Assembly (NCBI GenBank): GCA_905178155.1
Contig: CAJINV010000007.1
Span: forward strand, 3,205,151-3,269,150
Source of the DNA: Amoebophrya sp. A120
Lineage: Eukaryota > Sar > Dinophyceae > Syndiniales > Amoebophryaceae
Direction: 5' to 3'
DNA length: 64,000 nucleotides
Below, one piece after another: positions 10,594-21,693 of the stretch (position 1 is its first letter; each line of letters begins with the position of its first letter). The notes beneath the pieces were generated by a model that saw nothing but the letters and a program-made list of their open reading frames with translations, ran no database searches and was not told the origin of the DNA. The translations under genes were made by a program, and so were the position numbers.

Positions 10594-12405
10594 ATGAAGC
10601 AGCTACCTCCGGAAGAGGTAGAGTCCCTCGAAGAGGAGATTTTACTTTGCGACAAGGCGATAGAAAAGGCCCAGGAGAGGAAAGATCTGCAGAAACTGCT
10701 GGAGTTCAACGAGAAGTCACTCTTCTTGAGGAAAAAAATCTTCGCGCCCAACTCACCGGAGGTCCACGATGCAATCTGCTCGCTGGTGGAGGCATGCAAC
10801 TACGTGGCAACCGCAATGTTGCAATTGAACAACACACAGGTACTTACTTAAAAGGTTGTCTTGCTGAAGATAATAAATCCGCATGTTGCGCACCGTATCC
10901 GCATTTGCTATAGTTTTTCTCATGGTGATGCAGGAGAGGCCGCTATGCGCTGCATCGAAAAAATGTCAAAATTTGCCAAAACCACGATACTTGCAAACAC
11001 AGGTTGTCTTCGACCTACTAAAGCGCGCGCTGGATGTAAATCATTTGAGCAACATCCAGAAGGCGATCACTTTTAACAACCTCGCTTGCTACTACCGCCG
11101 AGTTGGGAAGCTTAGAATAGCACTCACCTATCTGGAGAAAGCGTATTGATAATTCCACTTAAACTTGATTTCGTGCTGTTGCTGTATGATGCAAATGCAT
11201 GAAGTTCCACTTCCACAACAAGCACATAACACAACTTTAAATTGTCATTTCCGCGTTGGTTTAAAACGATACAGTAAGTTTGCTATCGTCATCACCCATT
11301 ACAGGTACCAGCTCGAGAGCAGTTTTCCGAATGCAGACGTGTCACAAACGCACTTAAACCTGTGCGCGACCTTGAGCCAGCTCGGTCGACACGAACAGGC
11401 GCTGCACCACGCCCAGACGGCGGTCATAAAGGTAATGGCGAACGTATAAAGTTGATTCATTTTCATCTACATCTAACCATGAGCATGATCTTGCTAAGTA
11501 TGGGTAGCTGCAATGCATCATAGGGAACTCTCACAACTCTCTCCATTTTACCGCGACGCGCTTTGATAAACCATGAAATATCAGTATGCAGCAACAGGGA
11601 AGTAGCACATTTTTTCAATGCGATACATGTGCAGGTTTACCAGTTCCTTTGCCCGCTATTGGTCCAGCAGGAGCCCAAAGAGGAGCCGAGCACCGCCGTA
11701 AGGGAGAGGGTGTCCGTGCTCTGTATTGCGTACTTCAACAAGGGAGTCGAGCACGAACACCTCAAGGTGCTTCCGGAGGCAATAGCATCGTATTTTTTAC
11801 GGATTATTTGATTACTTAAAAATTTTTTGCTGTCATCATGTTGCTTGATCATCCTGTGGTGCATATCCATAAGCGCGGATCGATTTCGACGAAACAAACT
11901 GCAAGGTACACTGAGGGCGCGAAGTGGGCAAGAACGTATTTAGGAGACGGCCACCAGATAACGAAGATACTGGACCATAGCTTAGCCGCGCTCCAGCAAG
12001 GCGGCACTGCAGGGCGGTTTTTTGCCAATAGAACGGGAGAGGTAGAAGTAGTACAATGTTCTATCGTCCACAGTTGGCTTTATTTGCGTTGATGTTGAAC
12101 GACATTTCATGTCTTTGTTTGGCAAGGTTGCGGCCTCTTTGAGCACACATGAAATGAGCGAAGGAATTTTTTGATCAACATCGAAACAACTACAGCCCCT
12201 TGACCCCGGTCTGGAGCAACTGATGACGCCAAGAGAACACAAACCGAGGAAGAGCAAGGAGCCGGCCTGCATTACAAGTCACAAACAGGTGTATGATGAA
12301 CAGCAGCGGACAAAACGACTTTTGCAGAAGGAGCAGGAGGAATTGCAGAAGCAGCAGGAAGAAGAGCTTTATGAGGGCGATGAGTTTGAGGAAGCGTCGC
12401 CGTGA
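10594..12405 (+). CDS. TPR (tetratricopeptide) repeat protein, six exons
   Basis: Exons 10594-10839, 11003-11142, 11305-11431, 11635-11789, 11906-12041 and 12196-12405 give 337 aa; every junction keeps frame at a GT-AG intron. The protein is almost all helical. TPR-like pairs include AITFNNLACYYRRVGKLRIALTYLEKAYQ, SQTHLNLCATLSQLGRHEQALHHAQTAV and RERVSVLCIAYFNKGVEHEHLKVLPEAIASYTEGAKWA, each with the small/aromatic spacing typical of the repeat. The N-terminus is an acidic helix (LPPEEVESLEEEILLCDKAIEKAQ) and the C-terminus a Gln/Glu-rich coiled coil (DEQQRTKRLLQKEQEELQKQQEEELYEGDEF). TPRs mediate protein contacts; which complex this joins cannot be told. Introns of 116 to 203 bases. Confidence 0.8.
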
Positions 12406-14691
12406 TCTTTCATATCCAGATCACAACTGCTGTCTGGTGTGATATTCTTTCTTGTTTCTGTACCTAGTGGTGCTTTCCTGGTTCTGTTTCTAAACGAGCT
12501 GCGCGCTTGGTGTTACCTTTACCTTACCAATCTAATCGAGCCAAAAAATCTTACTTTAAAGTACAAGCGGCCAGAGACAATCAGTTGAGTTTTTTTGGCT
12601 GATTCGTACTGCTGCCTGGCGAGAAGAATGAAATACTTGTACGTTTCTGATGTTTCTGAGTTTTGCGTTCGTTGAGGCAACGCGAAATGACGTGTACGAA
12701 TTCCCCAATGAACTTGTAAAATGCTTCTCCTTATTTCTGCGCGCCTTTTCCGCTGTGGCGAGTTTGAACGCAAGACAATTGAAGAATTCTGAACCCGGAG
12801 TTGCTTCGACATTACGTGCGTCCATAAGCAAGAATGCTTTGAAGATGCGTAAACGCAAGCTAAGTCTGCGACTGTCTTGTGTTCTTTTCTACGATTCTGC
12901 GCAAGGTTGCAAGGCGGTGGCAGTGAGTGCGAGCACGTCGCGTGCTCTTATCAGTTCAGACGCGGAAAGCGGCGAAAGCCCCCGCCCTCAAACCGAACGG
13001 CCTGCGCCGCGCCCCATTCGCTGCGTTTCGCTCGACCCCGCGGCGCCCCATCTAATGGCCGGGCCCGGAACGTGCCGCGGCGCGTTGCACCATCCGGGCG
13101 CCAGGGCTCCGCAGAGCTTGGCGCCAGCTGGCCGCCCGGCAGGGTGGTCGCCGTTCTGGAAGAGCCGCCCGGTGGCGGTGCACCTCGAAAAGAACAGCTT
13201 GGGGCGGCTCGGTTGCAGGGGGCCATGAAGCGGGTGCCCGGCCACCTGTGCAGGCGGCCGCGCTTGGTCTTTAGTTGGGCGAAGAATGGCCCCGCGCGGC
13301 ACCTTCGGCGCGTTGGCAGCCGGGAGCGCAGGCCAGAGCGCCGCAGGGGGATTGGCGTACAGCGGTAGGAGAAGGGCGGCGGTAGCATGGAACGGAAGCC
13401 ACGGAGCCCGGGGCCTAGTCGGGGCCGCCTCCGGGATGCATTTCGGCGGGCTTCGCTTCTGGCTGACGCATTGGGCCGGGACTTGACAGCGCCAAGCCGT
13501 TGCCTTCTCATACATAGTAGCGGAGTCGGCACCCGGCCGAATAGGTAAGGGCCTGCGAAAACTTCCCCGCCGCGAAAACAGTGCGGGGGCCGACTAGCGG
13601 GCGAAAGGCGCCCCGAGGCAAAGCTGCAGGCCGAGGGCTTTCGGGTCATTGTGGTGCGCGACGACGGAAATTGCGGCCCGCGGGCCATTGCCGAGAGTCG
13701 GAGGATATGAAGCCGGGGACCTTCGCCCGGGCGTCCGCAGGCGCATCACCCAGCGCCCGCTTTATGCGCCCCGGGGCCGGCGCAGGCAGGGCCTTGCGGC
13801 CACGCCGCCGCCCCGCCTGGAAGCGGGCAGCGCGCGGCCGGGTACCGGCGCAAGCAAGGCCTTGCGGCCACGCCGCCGCCCCGCCTTGGGGCGGGCAGGC
13901 AGCGCGCGGCTTGGTACCGGCGCCCTCGCCGCGCCCGATCCTTCCGGCCGCGGCCGTCTGTGTTTTTCAGATTGCCTGCGCGCGATCAGGCGCCCGGTGT
14001 GCGCTGGCCCACGCATTGGCTGGGTGCTGAAGGCGCCGGGGAACGGGGCCGCAGCCCCTGCACAAGGAGGGGGCGCCAGCACGCGCGCGGACCCACATCC
14101 CGCGGCGGCCTCTCGTCTCTTACTTCGCTTCGGCGTTTTTGTGGCCAGACCCAGAGTGGCTAGCGCCGTCCGGTACCGGTGCTATCAATGCGTGGGTCTC
14201 TCGATTGATTATAGTGACGACGCAGCGCGTCCGCGTGCGCGGCTCCAAAAGCAGCTTTCTTACCAGCCAGATGAGCTCCGTCCCGCATTGCAAGCAGTTG
14301 TGACGCCTGGCTGTTCGTGTTCAGATGTGCACACTCCTCTGCGCGCGTTGCGAGAAGACTTTTCCGAGGACCAAGACTTGTTGCAGCAATGAATGCTTTG
14401 AGGATGGATGGGTTGGCGCGTCGTGTAATATTAGGTTTGCATTGAGAGAGTGAAAGAAGGTGGTCGGGTGCTGCCGTGGCTTAGCTGAAGCCCCTGCCCT
14501 GCGCCTTTTTGCTCTGGGACTTCGTTCCTTTTCAAAAAATGACTTCAATTTGGCGTGCTCGTCCTCGTGTCTAGTCTGGCCTCATTTCGATCTCCCGAAG
14601 CCCATGTCGTCAAATGCCATGCATCGCTAACACGCCGAAGGAAGCTACTTGATTCTAACGTATCACTGCCCACCCCCAGCTGCCTCCTCCC
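12406..14691. other. Long intergenic region with GC-rich island
   Basis: There is no supportable gene. From about 12,950 to 14,300 the sequence becomes very GC-rich, giving overlapping open frames in many frames on both strands with no family features. It contains a 68-bp tandem duplication (13791-13926). The flanks are ordinary AT-richer intergenic DNA. The island resembles the core of the composite repeat at 41-42.5 kb in composition, not demonstrably in sequence. Confidence 0.5.
13791..13926. repeat. Tandem duplication, 68-bp unit, GC-rich
   Basis: Two adjacent units start at 13791 and 13859, both beginning GCCTTGCGGCCACGCCGCCG and ending near GGTACCGGCGC. They differ by a few substitutions and small indels. 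A partial third copy of the unit end (GGGGCCGGCGCAGGCAGG) lies just upstream at about 13773-13790. Confidence 0.75.
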
Positions 14692-17600
14692 ATGGTTTTG
14701 TGTTGTTGTTGTTGCGGTGGAGACGAGCACAGCACCGCCCGAAGATCGTCCCGGCGGTCGGACTCCAGGAGGTCTAGCCGGAAGCACTCGCTGATTTTCG
14801 GCGCTTCCGCCGATATCCACGTGATAAAGCGTAAGGACCGCGGCGAAAAAATCGAGGATTTCTCCGTTTTCTCCACCTCTTCCTCCGAAGAACTACGGGC
14901 AAAGCAACAAGGCGTCGTGCCGCCGCTGCATAACCCCTCGACCGATCCAGCTTCCAGTTCCACACAAAAACCCCCGATCAAGCTTTCCATCCGGGTGGCG
15001 CAGCGACTCGCGAACGGACATAATGAGAACAAGACCGGTGGCACGACGTCGGATCGGGCGGGGGATGGTACAACAGCAGCAGTGGCCAGCAAGGAAAAGG
15101 ATGCCTCCGGTGAACAGAGTGGGAGCACGACTGCTACAGCACACCCATTCAGGGAGCCGCCACAAAAAAGCGCCGGCCCTGGTGACACGAGTAACGCACC
15201 TCCGGCGAAGCCGCAGCATCACCAGCACAAGTTTTCCGAGCACAAAACGCTCTTACTCCCGGGCAACTGGGCAAATTTCACGGGGCGGCAGTGCAGTGAC
15301 TTTCTGCTGAAAGCACTCGAGCTAGAGGACGAAGACGAGCCGCACGGTTTTATCGTGCGGGACGGCACTACGGGTTTTCACTATTACGAGGACGATTTGC
15401 CGCGGCTCGCGAAGGACTGCACCGAGCAGGAGATCGATGAGCAGCAGTTCCAGTTTCTCCCCGCCGTGCTCCACACCAGCAGCAGCTTGGTCTGCGAAAC
15501 CATACACGCGTACGCGGAAAGGAGGGCGACGGTATAGTGTTTGTGTTGCCACCTCTTTGGGGTCAGCGTCAGCGTCGAAAGCATTTTTGCAGATCATGAA
15601 GTGCAGCAAGCCGCTGCTGGTGTAAGTATGTATCAGCAAGCAAGAACGCATAACGCAACGTGAACCTCGTTAAGTGAAATCAATCGATATCGATCCACCC
15701 ACAGACCTTCGTTGACCCTTTGCAGCACACGGAGATCGAATTGCTGCTTCGCCACAAGATGCAGATCGGCTTCAAGCTTTACTGGGTCACCCGCCTGGCT
15801 CGGGAGCCCCTGCTGCGCTACTTCCAAGTCGTTGGCAACAAGGCCGGGGACTACAGCCTGAAGTGCTTTCTGCACGAGAATCCGCTGCAAGACAGCGAGG
15901 GAGAGCAAATTGAGTTCGACCACTGTTCGCTGCTGCTCGGCCAGCAGAACCACTCCGGGTTCGATTTCCATGACGATTTGTTCCACTGCGAAGCGTTTTC
16001 CTTCTCTCTCGTCTTCACGAAAACCTCTGACACCCTTCTGCCAGAAACCCTGCAACGGTTCCAAATCCTCAACCTGATCGCCTGTTCGCAGCTGGAATAC
16101 GATTACATCGTCGGGGTGTTCAAGGCCCTGATTCTGAACGCGAAAAGCCAGAAGGTCAGCAAGAAGCTGCTCTTATCCTTTGTAAAAACGTCCCCACCCC
16201 AGAGTTGTAATGCAAATGGAAATGCGCAATGACAGGAACATTTGTAATGCGCATCCCCATGAGAGGTATTTCCAATCGTGATTTGGCATTTGTAATGCTG
16301 TAAACAGGATGAGAAGTTGGCTTTCTCATGCGGCTTGCCTTGCTATGCACCACTATACTACAGACGGAAACTTGTCATGCACAACTCCCAAAGCTTGCCG
16401 ATTTGTCTAGCAGATTTCCCATCTTGACTCTGGCGTGGGGACGTTTTTACTCAGGATAGCTCTTCAACCACAGCGCGCGCTGGCAGGACGCCTACGCGGC
16501 GGCGGAGTTGAGGTCGTCGTTTCTTTATCAAATGCAAAAATGTCTAGGTCTGGAAAAGTGTAGACTTGTCATGCAGATTTTCCATGACCCATGAGGTCTG
16601 GAATGCGGGACTTAGCACGACAGACTTTGCGAGGTCTCTGCCATGCCTATCCTGCATGAGAAACTTCCTTCAAACTTGGTCAAAAGTGTACCGCTTTTGG
16701 CACTCATGCAACACAGATTTTTGCATGCTTCAGATTCACCATGACAAGTTGCAATCTTCCACACCCTGACACTTTTGCAATTCATATTCTTCCCTTTCTG
16801 CTCGGGTACAACTACACAGAGATGTTTATGAACAGCAGCGGGGGAACTACAGCAACTGCAAATTCCATCACGGCATTGAGCGAAATCGACTTTTGTCTGC
16901 GGTCGTTGCAGAAATCAAGGAAGCTGCTCGAGGACGCCGCGTTGCTCGATCCGTTTCAACAGAAGGAACTGCCAGGCGTTGCTGGTGGCAGAGACAGTGG
17001 CGTTTCCCCCTTACCGCCTGCTTCCCCAGCAGCGCCCGCGGCTTCCCCGGCCCTGGAATCCGCGCGCTCGGTGCCGGAAACAATCCGGACGGAATACGAC
17101 ACGGAAATCGAACGGTATGACAACTCTGACAATGAAGAGAACGAAAATGACGCCCACCTTTTTAACTCCCCGCGCGCCAAACGCTTTTCCGTTACTTACG
17201 CCGACACGGTGTGGAACTCCGAGCCGGAGAGGATGTTTGCGGAACCGACTTTGCAAATGCTGTTTCACCTCCCGCCGGCGAAGCTTTTTGAGCGGCATTC
17301 GGAGATCGCCGAAAAGGCGGAAAAACACCGGAACGCGTGGATCTACGTGTTTCCCGAGGCGGTGCTGCACGCAGGTCTGAAGAACTCCTTCACGTACGTG
17401 GACTACGAAAGGAAAGCCTACCGCTCCGCCATCCGCGAATGTCGGAGGTATCTGAAGGAAGCCATGCGGGAGCTTGGGGTTGCGGCCGCGCAGGCCGAAA
17501 ATTTTGGCAGTGCCACTGCTAGTGCTTCGAACCACAACCAACGGCGTCGAGACACCTTTGCCGCAGCGTCGCCGGAGGACGTGCTACTGGAGGCTGGTGG

Positions 17601-18174
17601 GGGACTCGTGAACAAGAAGCAAGAGACGCTTGTCGAGCGGAACAGATGGATAACAGCGTGGAAGAAAGCAAAGCCGGAACAAAAACTCGTCGTCGTCATT
17701 TACGAATACAAGGTAAGTACTTACACCACAGCTGCGGTAAATTCGATATGATTTTTCAAGTTTTCTCGAGCTTTCAAATTGCTTTTGCATGGTGAGAGAG
17801 TTAATAAAGACAACATCTGAGTGAAAGATCTGTCGCAAAATCCACCTTTACCACCCCAGGCCGGCCTCGAGCTTTCGTGTGCGGAAGTCCTGTACCGACG
17901 TGCCTGCAACTTTCTCAAAGTTTCTACCGATAGCACAATCACCTCGAGACTCGCTTCGGTTCCGCCGCCGCTGCTGAAACAGCAAGAGCTGTCTTCGGGG
18001 AGTACTTCTGGACTTGGGGCGCTGACCGGGAGCTGTGGCGTCAGCGATTTCACCAATCCGGTGCGGGAGAGAATGTTTTTGGCGTGTTTGCGGCAGGAGG
18101 CGGTAGATGCCTTCGGAGGGCCGGACTCGCTCAAAACGGCGAATGTCGGCGGGGCGGGAAAGGGAAAGTTGTAG
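14692..18174 (+). CDS. Large unknown protein carrying two introners
   Basis: Exons 14692-15531, 15705-16173, 16464-16525, 16792-17712 and 17860-18174 give 868 aa. The first and last introns are GT-AG; the two middle ones are transposon-like elements (16174-16458 and 16526-16786) removed with one copy of their 5-bp duplications, which restores KKLLFNHSARWQDAYAAAELRSSFLPFLLGYN. The protein starts MVLCCCCCGG, a Cys cluster that could be palmitoylated. Then come an Arg/Ser-rich basic stretch, a disordered linker, and a conserved-looking globular part from about residue 184 (LLLPGNWANFTGRQCSDFLLKALEL ... IELLLRHKMQIGFKLYWVTRLAREPLLRYFQVVGNK). I do not recognise the family. The 20-codon exon between the two elements shows two independent insertions 60 bases apart. 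Confidence 0.7.
16174..16458 (+). mobile_element. Introner family A, copy 1 (285 bp)
   Basis: The element begins TATCCTTTGTAAAAACGTCC and ends with the near-complement GGACGTTTTTACTCAGGATA, flanked by the duplication GCTCT (16169-16173 and 16459-16463). Removing the element and one duplication copy joins AAG CTG CTC T to TC AAC CAC in frame. It encodes nothing. Internal words shared with copy 2 at 37966 are AGAGTTGTAATGCAAAT, CCCCATGAGA, TTGTCATGCA and GGATTTGTCTAG-like. An alternative GT-AG removal (GTAAAA at 16181, GGATAG ending 16459) is also in frame, so the exact splice needs cDNA. Confidence 0.85.
16526..16786 (+). mobile_element. Introner family B, copy 1 (261 bp)
   Basis: The ends TATCAAATGCAAAAATGTC and GACACTTTTGCAATTCATA are imperfect inverted repeats. 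The flanking duplication is TTCTT (16521-16525 and 16787-16791). Excision of element plus one duplication gives TTT CTT CCC TTT CTG in frame. I found no phase-compatible GT-AG pair at or near its ends. Its left part (CTTGTCATGCAGATTTTCC, CATGACCCATGA) matches the reverse complement of the right part of the element at 52221, so the two copies sit in opposite orientations relative to transcription. Confidence 0.85.
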
Positions 18175-18840
18175 GCACTTGGGCATTGGTTCGCGACGTT
18201 TCGTTGGTTTTGACATAGGCATCTTCATCGTTTCACTTGGAAGAGCTTGTGAGAGGACCTCTGTGTCTGTACGATGAATTATGTTTCGAAAACGAGATGA
18301 ATCGAGGAAGAACTGTTGCAGAAAGAGGATATCGTTCACAAAAGTGCACTGACCTGGACCATTTCGTTGCTTCTTTCAAAATTGCCATATCAAAAAATCA
18401 ATGTTTTGGTCAACAGAAGTGGATTTGAAATGTCCTATGTTCTGAGAAGCAAACGATATGCGCGTCGATTTGCAAATGAGTATGTCGAACATCATGCCGT
18501 ACTCACCTTTTTACCTAGCCGGATCTCATACTTGCCTTTGGATCCACTTCCTTTGCAAACTTACACTGTTTTCGAGATCATGGTTCATTTTTTTGCAAAA
18601 TTTTTGTTTCTGTTTTCCCTCAATCTTATAGTCAAAGTCATCTGTTGTTTCGAGCATGTAGCTGGACGTGATCTGTGCCCGATTGCGACTTTCTACATCA
18701 TTACTCTACCAGGTACACTCACAGAGAGCGTAAAATTGAAAATGTTTGATGTTCAGAAGTACTAGAGCACATGCGCTGGACGCTATAGAAATCCACCTGA
18801 TTGAGATTGACGCCCGACCATTGACGTAACGCACCCAACC
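18175..18840. other. Intergenic, nothing recognised
   Basis: A 149-codon + frame at 18316-18765 has hydrophobic stretches but poor codon bias and no family features; I do not count it as a gene. The ATG of the next gene at 18841 follows CAACC. Confidence 0.45.
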
Positions 18841-21039
18841 ATGGAGCTGATTCGCGCTTTACCCGGGCATCGGGGCGATGTGGAGCTTTTAGCCGTGCTG
18901 GAAAAGGAGCAACTTCTCGTGTCCGCCTCGGCAGAAGACGGTACCCTACGGGTCTGGAATTTGTACGAGAACATCAAGGGTAGCTGTTCTGCCGGTCCGG
19001 ATACCAGCAAAACGTGTGTCGCGGTCATTGACGTGAAAGATTTCGTATGTGCCTCCGCTGAGGAAGATGCTGGTCGTATAGCAGCTGCAAAAAAAGCAGC
19101 TATGACAAGCCCTGCTAGTGACACCGATGTTGAAGCCCCTTTTCTAGACGAGGACGAGAAGACAAAGGCCTCCGAGAGCAGCAGGGAAGAAGAGGAGGAC
19201 GAGCGGTGTACAGTGACAGCTCTGGACGCTGTTGTTTCGTTGAAGCCAGCAAATGGGGACCACTCAAGTGCTTCTTCGAAAGTGTTGCAGATTTTCGTCG
19301 GTGTTTCCGATCTCTTGCAGGCCGACTGTGACAAAATTGAGGCGAAGGTGTTGAAATTGCGCAGAAATTATGGGGGTGAAGCGACAGGAGCAGCGACTTC
19401 TGAAGTAGTTGTCGAGGAAAAGGTGGAGCAAAGCCTAGAAAATGCGTGTGATGCGGGGCACGGAGGAGCTGGAGCGGAGAAGGAAGCATGTACTGAGCAA
19501 GTAGGCATTGCCACCCGCCAGGATGAAGCAGAGGAGCAAAAATGGAGCATGGTGCTAGGCTATGAGATTCCGCTCGAGCAGCTCTTACCCAGAGATATTG
19601 GTAGTGCAACCGAAGTAGAAAGTACTAGCGGCGCAGCCGACGGAGATGATCTCTCTGCTGCAGAAGAAGCCGCCCCTGACCAGGGATCAGCTGCTATTTC
19701 TGAGGTCGATGACGAAGCCGAAACCGAGTCTGAACCTTTCTTGTTCAAGCCCGCACTCCACAGCTCATTCGCGCTACCCGACGCGATCGCGAGTTTGCGA
19801 TGCTTTCAGTTGCCTTTTGAGCAAAGATCACGCGCCCTCGCAATCGCCTGTGACGACGGGTCAGTCACGGTCGGTCAAGTTGGAGAAGCGGAGATCTTCG
19901 AAAATAACTGCACAAAAGTCGTTCACGAAAACATCTGCAGCGACGTAGTGCCACTAAGCTTGACAAAGATGGAACAGGACGAAGATCATTCCAAGAACAA
20001 CAACACGACAAGAAATTTACCGCCAACAGCTGCTGCGAAGGACAAAGAAGTTGCCGCGAAGACCCACCCTGTTTCGAGCCAACTTGTGTTAGTCTCCGGC
20101 GGCTATGACCAAGCGTTTTCGTTGCAGAAAGTGAAGAGGAATTTTATTGGCAGTGACAAAGACCCCTGCGCTAGTGGGCAGGTAGAATTTTCATCTGCCG
20201 ACAAACACAACGCGGTCTCAGTCACGGACCTGCGCGCTTTCAGGGATAAAGAGCTGCAGAGGAGAAATCGCACGGCCGCGAGGAAAAAGCAAGATGAGAT
20301 GGAAGAAGCCCCGGCGCAGAATATGATGGTGAATCCTCCCTATGTGACGCATTTTTGCCTACTGGAGCAAGACCCGGAGGACGCTATCGCTGCTAAAGCT
20401 TGTTCAACAGCGGCACCGCAAAGTCAGAAATCGGACTTGGGAAGAAAGCAGCAAGGTAGAAGGCGGATTTTGAATCGCAACAAGAACGAGAAGGGGGCAG
20501 ATCATCATGTGGGGGAGTCATCCTCCTCTTGGTGCTTTAGTGCCTTGACACAGCATCAAGACCACAGCTGCGCTGCCAACGCGAAACCAGAAAAGAAGAC
20601 CTACCGTCTCTTAGCCGGTCTGGGCGACGGAAGTGTGCTGGTGCTGAGCCCCGGGGCGGGAGCTGGTTCGAGTGACCCCGCTTGTTCCAAATTTGCGACC
20701 AGAACTTCTTCCTCTGCTCGCAATTTTTGCAAGGCTCCGCTGCAAGTAGAAAACGCGTTCGAAGCCCACGGCGCTGGAATCGCAGCGCTCGCATGTTTCG
20801 GTTCGAACCTGATCGCCACGGCGCATAAGAATGTCGTGCGGGTGTGGGCTAGTACTGTGCGGAAGGACGGGAAGAACACCGGCACGGGTTCTGAAGAAGT
20901 GTGGAGTATGCAATCGGAGATGACGCTGTCAAACCGCGTCAACAATTTGAAATTTCTGGATTCAAACCGCCTGTTGGTAGCAGACACGAGTTCACTGATT
21001 CGCATGTATGCCTTGGCCACGGGAGGAGCGACTCGATGA
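18841..21039 (+). CDS. WD40-repeat protein, WDR53-like, intronless
   Basis: This is a single exon of 732 aa from ATG 18841. WD-like blades are visible at the start (GHRGDVELLAVLEKEQLLVSASAEDGTLRVWNL), middle (SQLVLVSGGYDQAFSLQKVKR; YRLLAGLGDGSVLVLSP) and end (AHGAGIAALACFGSNLIATAHKNVVRVWAS). The last segment, RVNNLKFLDSNRLLVADTSSLIRMYAL, resembles the closing blade of WDR53 proteins, and the order of the preceding blades also fits. Long acidic or Ser/Glu-rich insertions (about residues 75-120 and 180-290) separate the blades and roughly double the length compared with animal WDR53. WD40 propellers are scaffolds; WDR53 relatives are putative cullin-4 substrate receptors, which is only inference here. 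The absence of introns contrasts with its neighbours. Confidence 0.6.
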   Translation: MELIRALPGHRGDVELLAVLEKEQLLVSASAEDGTLRVWNLYENIKGSCSAGPDTSKTCVAVIDVKDFVCASAEEDAGRIAAAKKAAMTSPASDTDVEAPFLDEDEKTKASESSREEEEDERCTVTALDAVVSLKPANGDHSSASSKVLQIFVGVSDLLQADCDKIEAKVLKLRRNYGGEATGAATSEVVVEEKVEQSLENACDAGHGGAGAEKEACTEQVGIATRQDEAEEQKWSMVLGYEIPLEQLLPRDIGSATEVESTSGAADGDDLSAAEEAAPDQGSAAISEVDDEAETESEPFLFKPALHSSFALPDAIASLRCFQLPFEQRSRALAIACDDGSVTVGQVGEAEIFENNCTKVVHENICSDVVPLSLTKMEQDEDHSKNNNTTRNLPPTAAAKDKEVAAKTHPVSSQLVLVSGGYDQAFSLQKVKRNFIGSDKDPCASGQVEFSSADKHNAVSVTDLRAFRDKELQRRNRTAARKKQDEMEEAPAQNMMVNPPYVTHFCLLEQDPEDAIAAKACSTAAPQSQKSDLGRKQQGRRRILNRNKNEKGADHHVGESSSSWCFSALTQHQDHSCAANAKPEKKTYRLLAGLGDGSVLVLSPGAGAGSSDPACSKFATRTSSSARNFCKAPLQVENAFEAHGAGIAALACFGSNLIATAHKNVVRVWASTVRKDGKNTGTGSEEVWSMQSEMTLSNRVNNLKFLDSNRLLVADTSSLIRMYALATGGATR

Positions 21040-21693
21040 CAGTTTCCATGCCATTCTAGCAGCGACAAAAAACAAAAACATTCCTTCGAAACAAGCCACC
21101 CAGTTTTCGATTTCGTTCATTTCACAATCTAGCGACGCAGTATCACATCGATTGCACATGATTAGAATTATTTCCCTGGTTTTTGTTCTAGGTGATGATC
21201 TTCATCGTTTGTTCACTACGAAGAAGCGACTCCTCAATAAGTTTTTCGTTTGATTATTTTCGTTTCCTTTTTGTCGTTGTCCCTCCGGGTGGGAAAAGAA
21301 ATCGTATTCGATTAGCGCTTCTTCTTCGTGGTCGTCGGGGAGATGTCGGGTTTGGCTCGGTGGTGCAGTACTGAGAGGAGTGCGAGGGAAGAGATAGTGT
21401 CTTAGGGGCTTGTTTCTTCGACACATACTTTTGAATGTACATCGTTTACCTTTTATCGTCCGGTGTTGAAGGTGTCCCATTAGATATTCAGCCTCGGGAA
21501 GATCGATCACGAGGAGAGACGGTGTAAATTTACGACGTGAAAAAATAGGAACTCTGCTTCTAAAAGAGGCTTTTTTGAAGATTTGGCAAACGCCACCATC
21601 TTTCGAAGTGGATGAGGAATTTCTATTTCGACATTAGCACCATTATTTGAACACTGTTTTAGTTGCAACAACATTCCTGCGTAGTAGCACAAA
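21040..21693. other. Intergenic, nothing recognised
   Basis: AT-rich sequence between two intronless genes. There are no convincing open frames, RNA genes or repeats. Confidence 0.45.

Noticed and set aside
12877-14392. Many long overlapping open frames on both strands in the GC-rich island
   Set aside because: Explained by scarcity of stop codons at high GC; composition is Arg/Pro/Ala/Gly low complexity with no conserved domain.
18316-18765. 149-codon + frame with hydrophobic segments
   Set aside because: AT-rich codon use unlike the neighbouring genes and no family features; probably intergenic.
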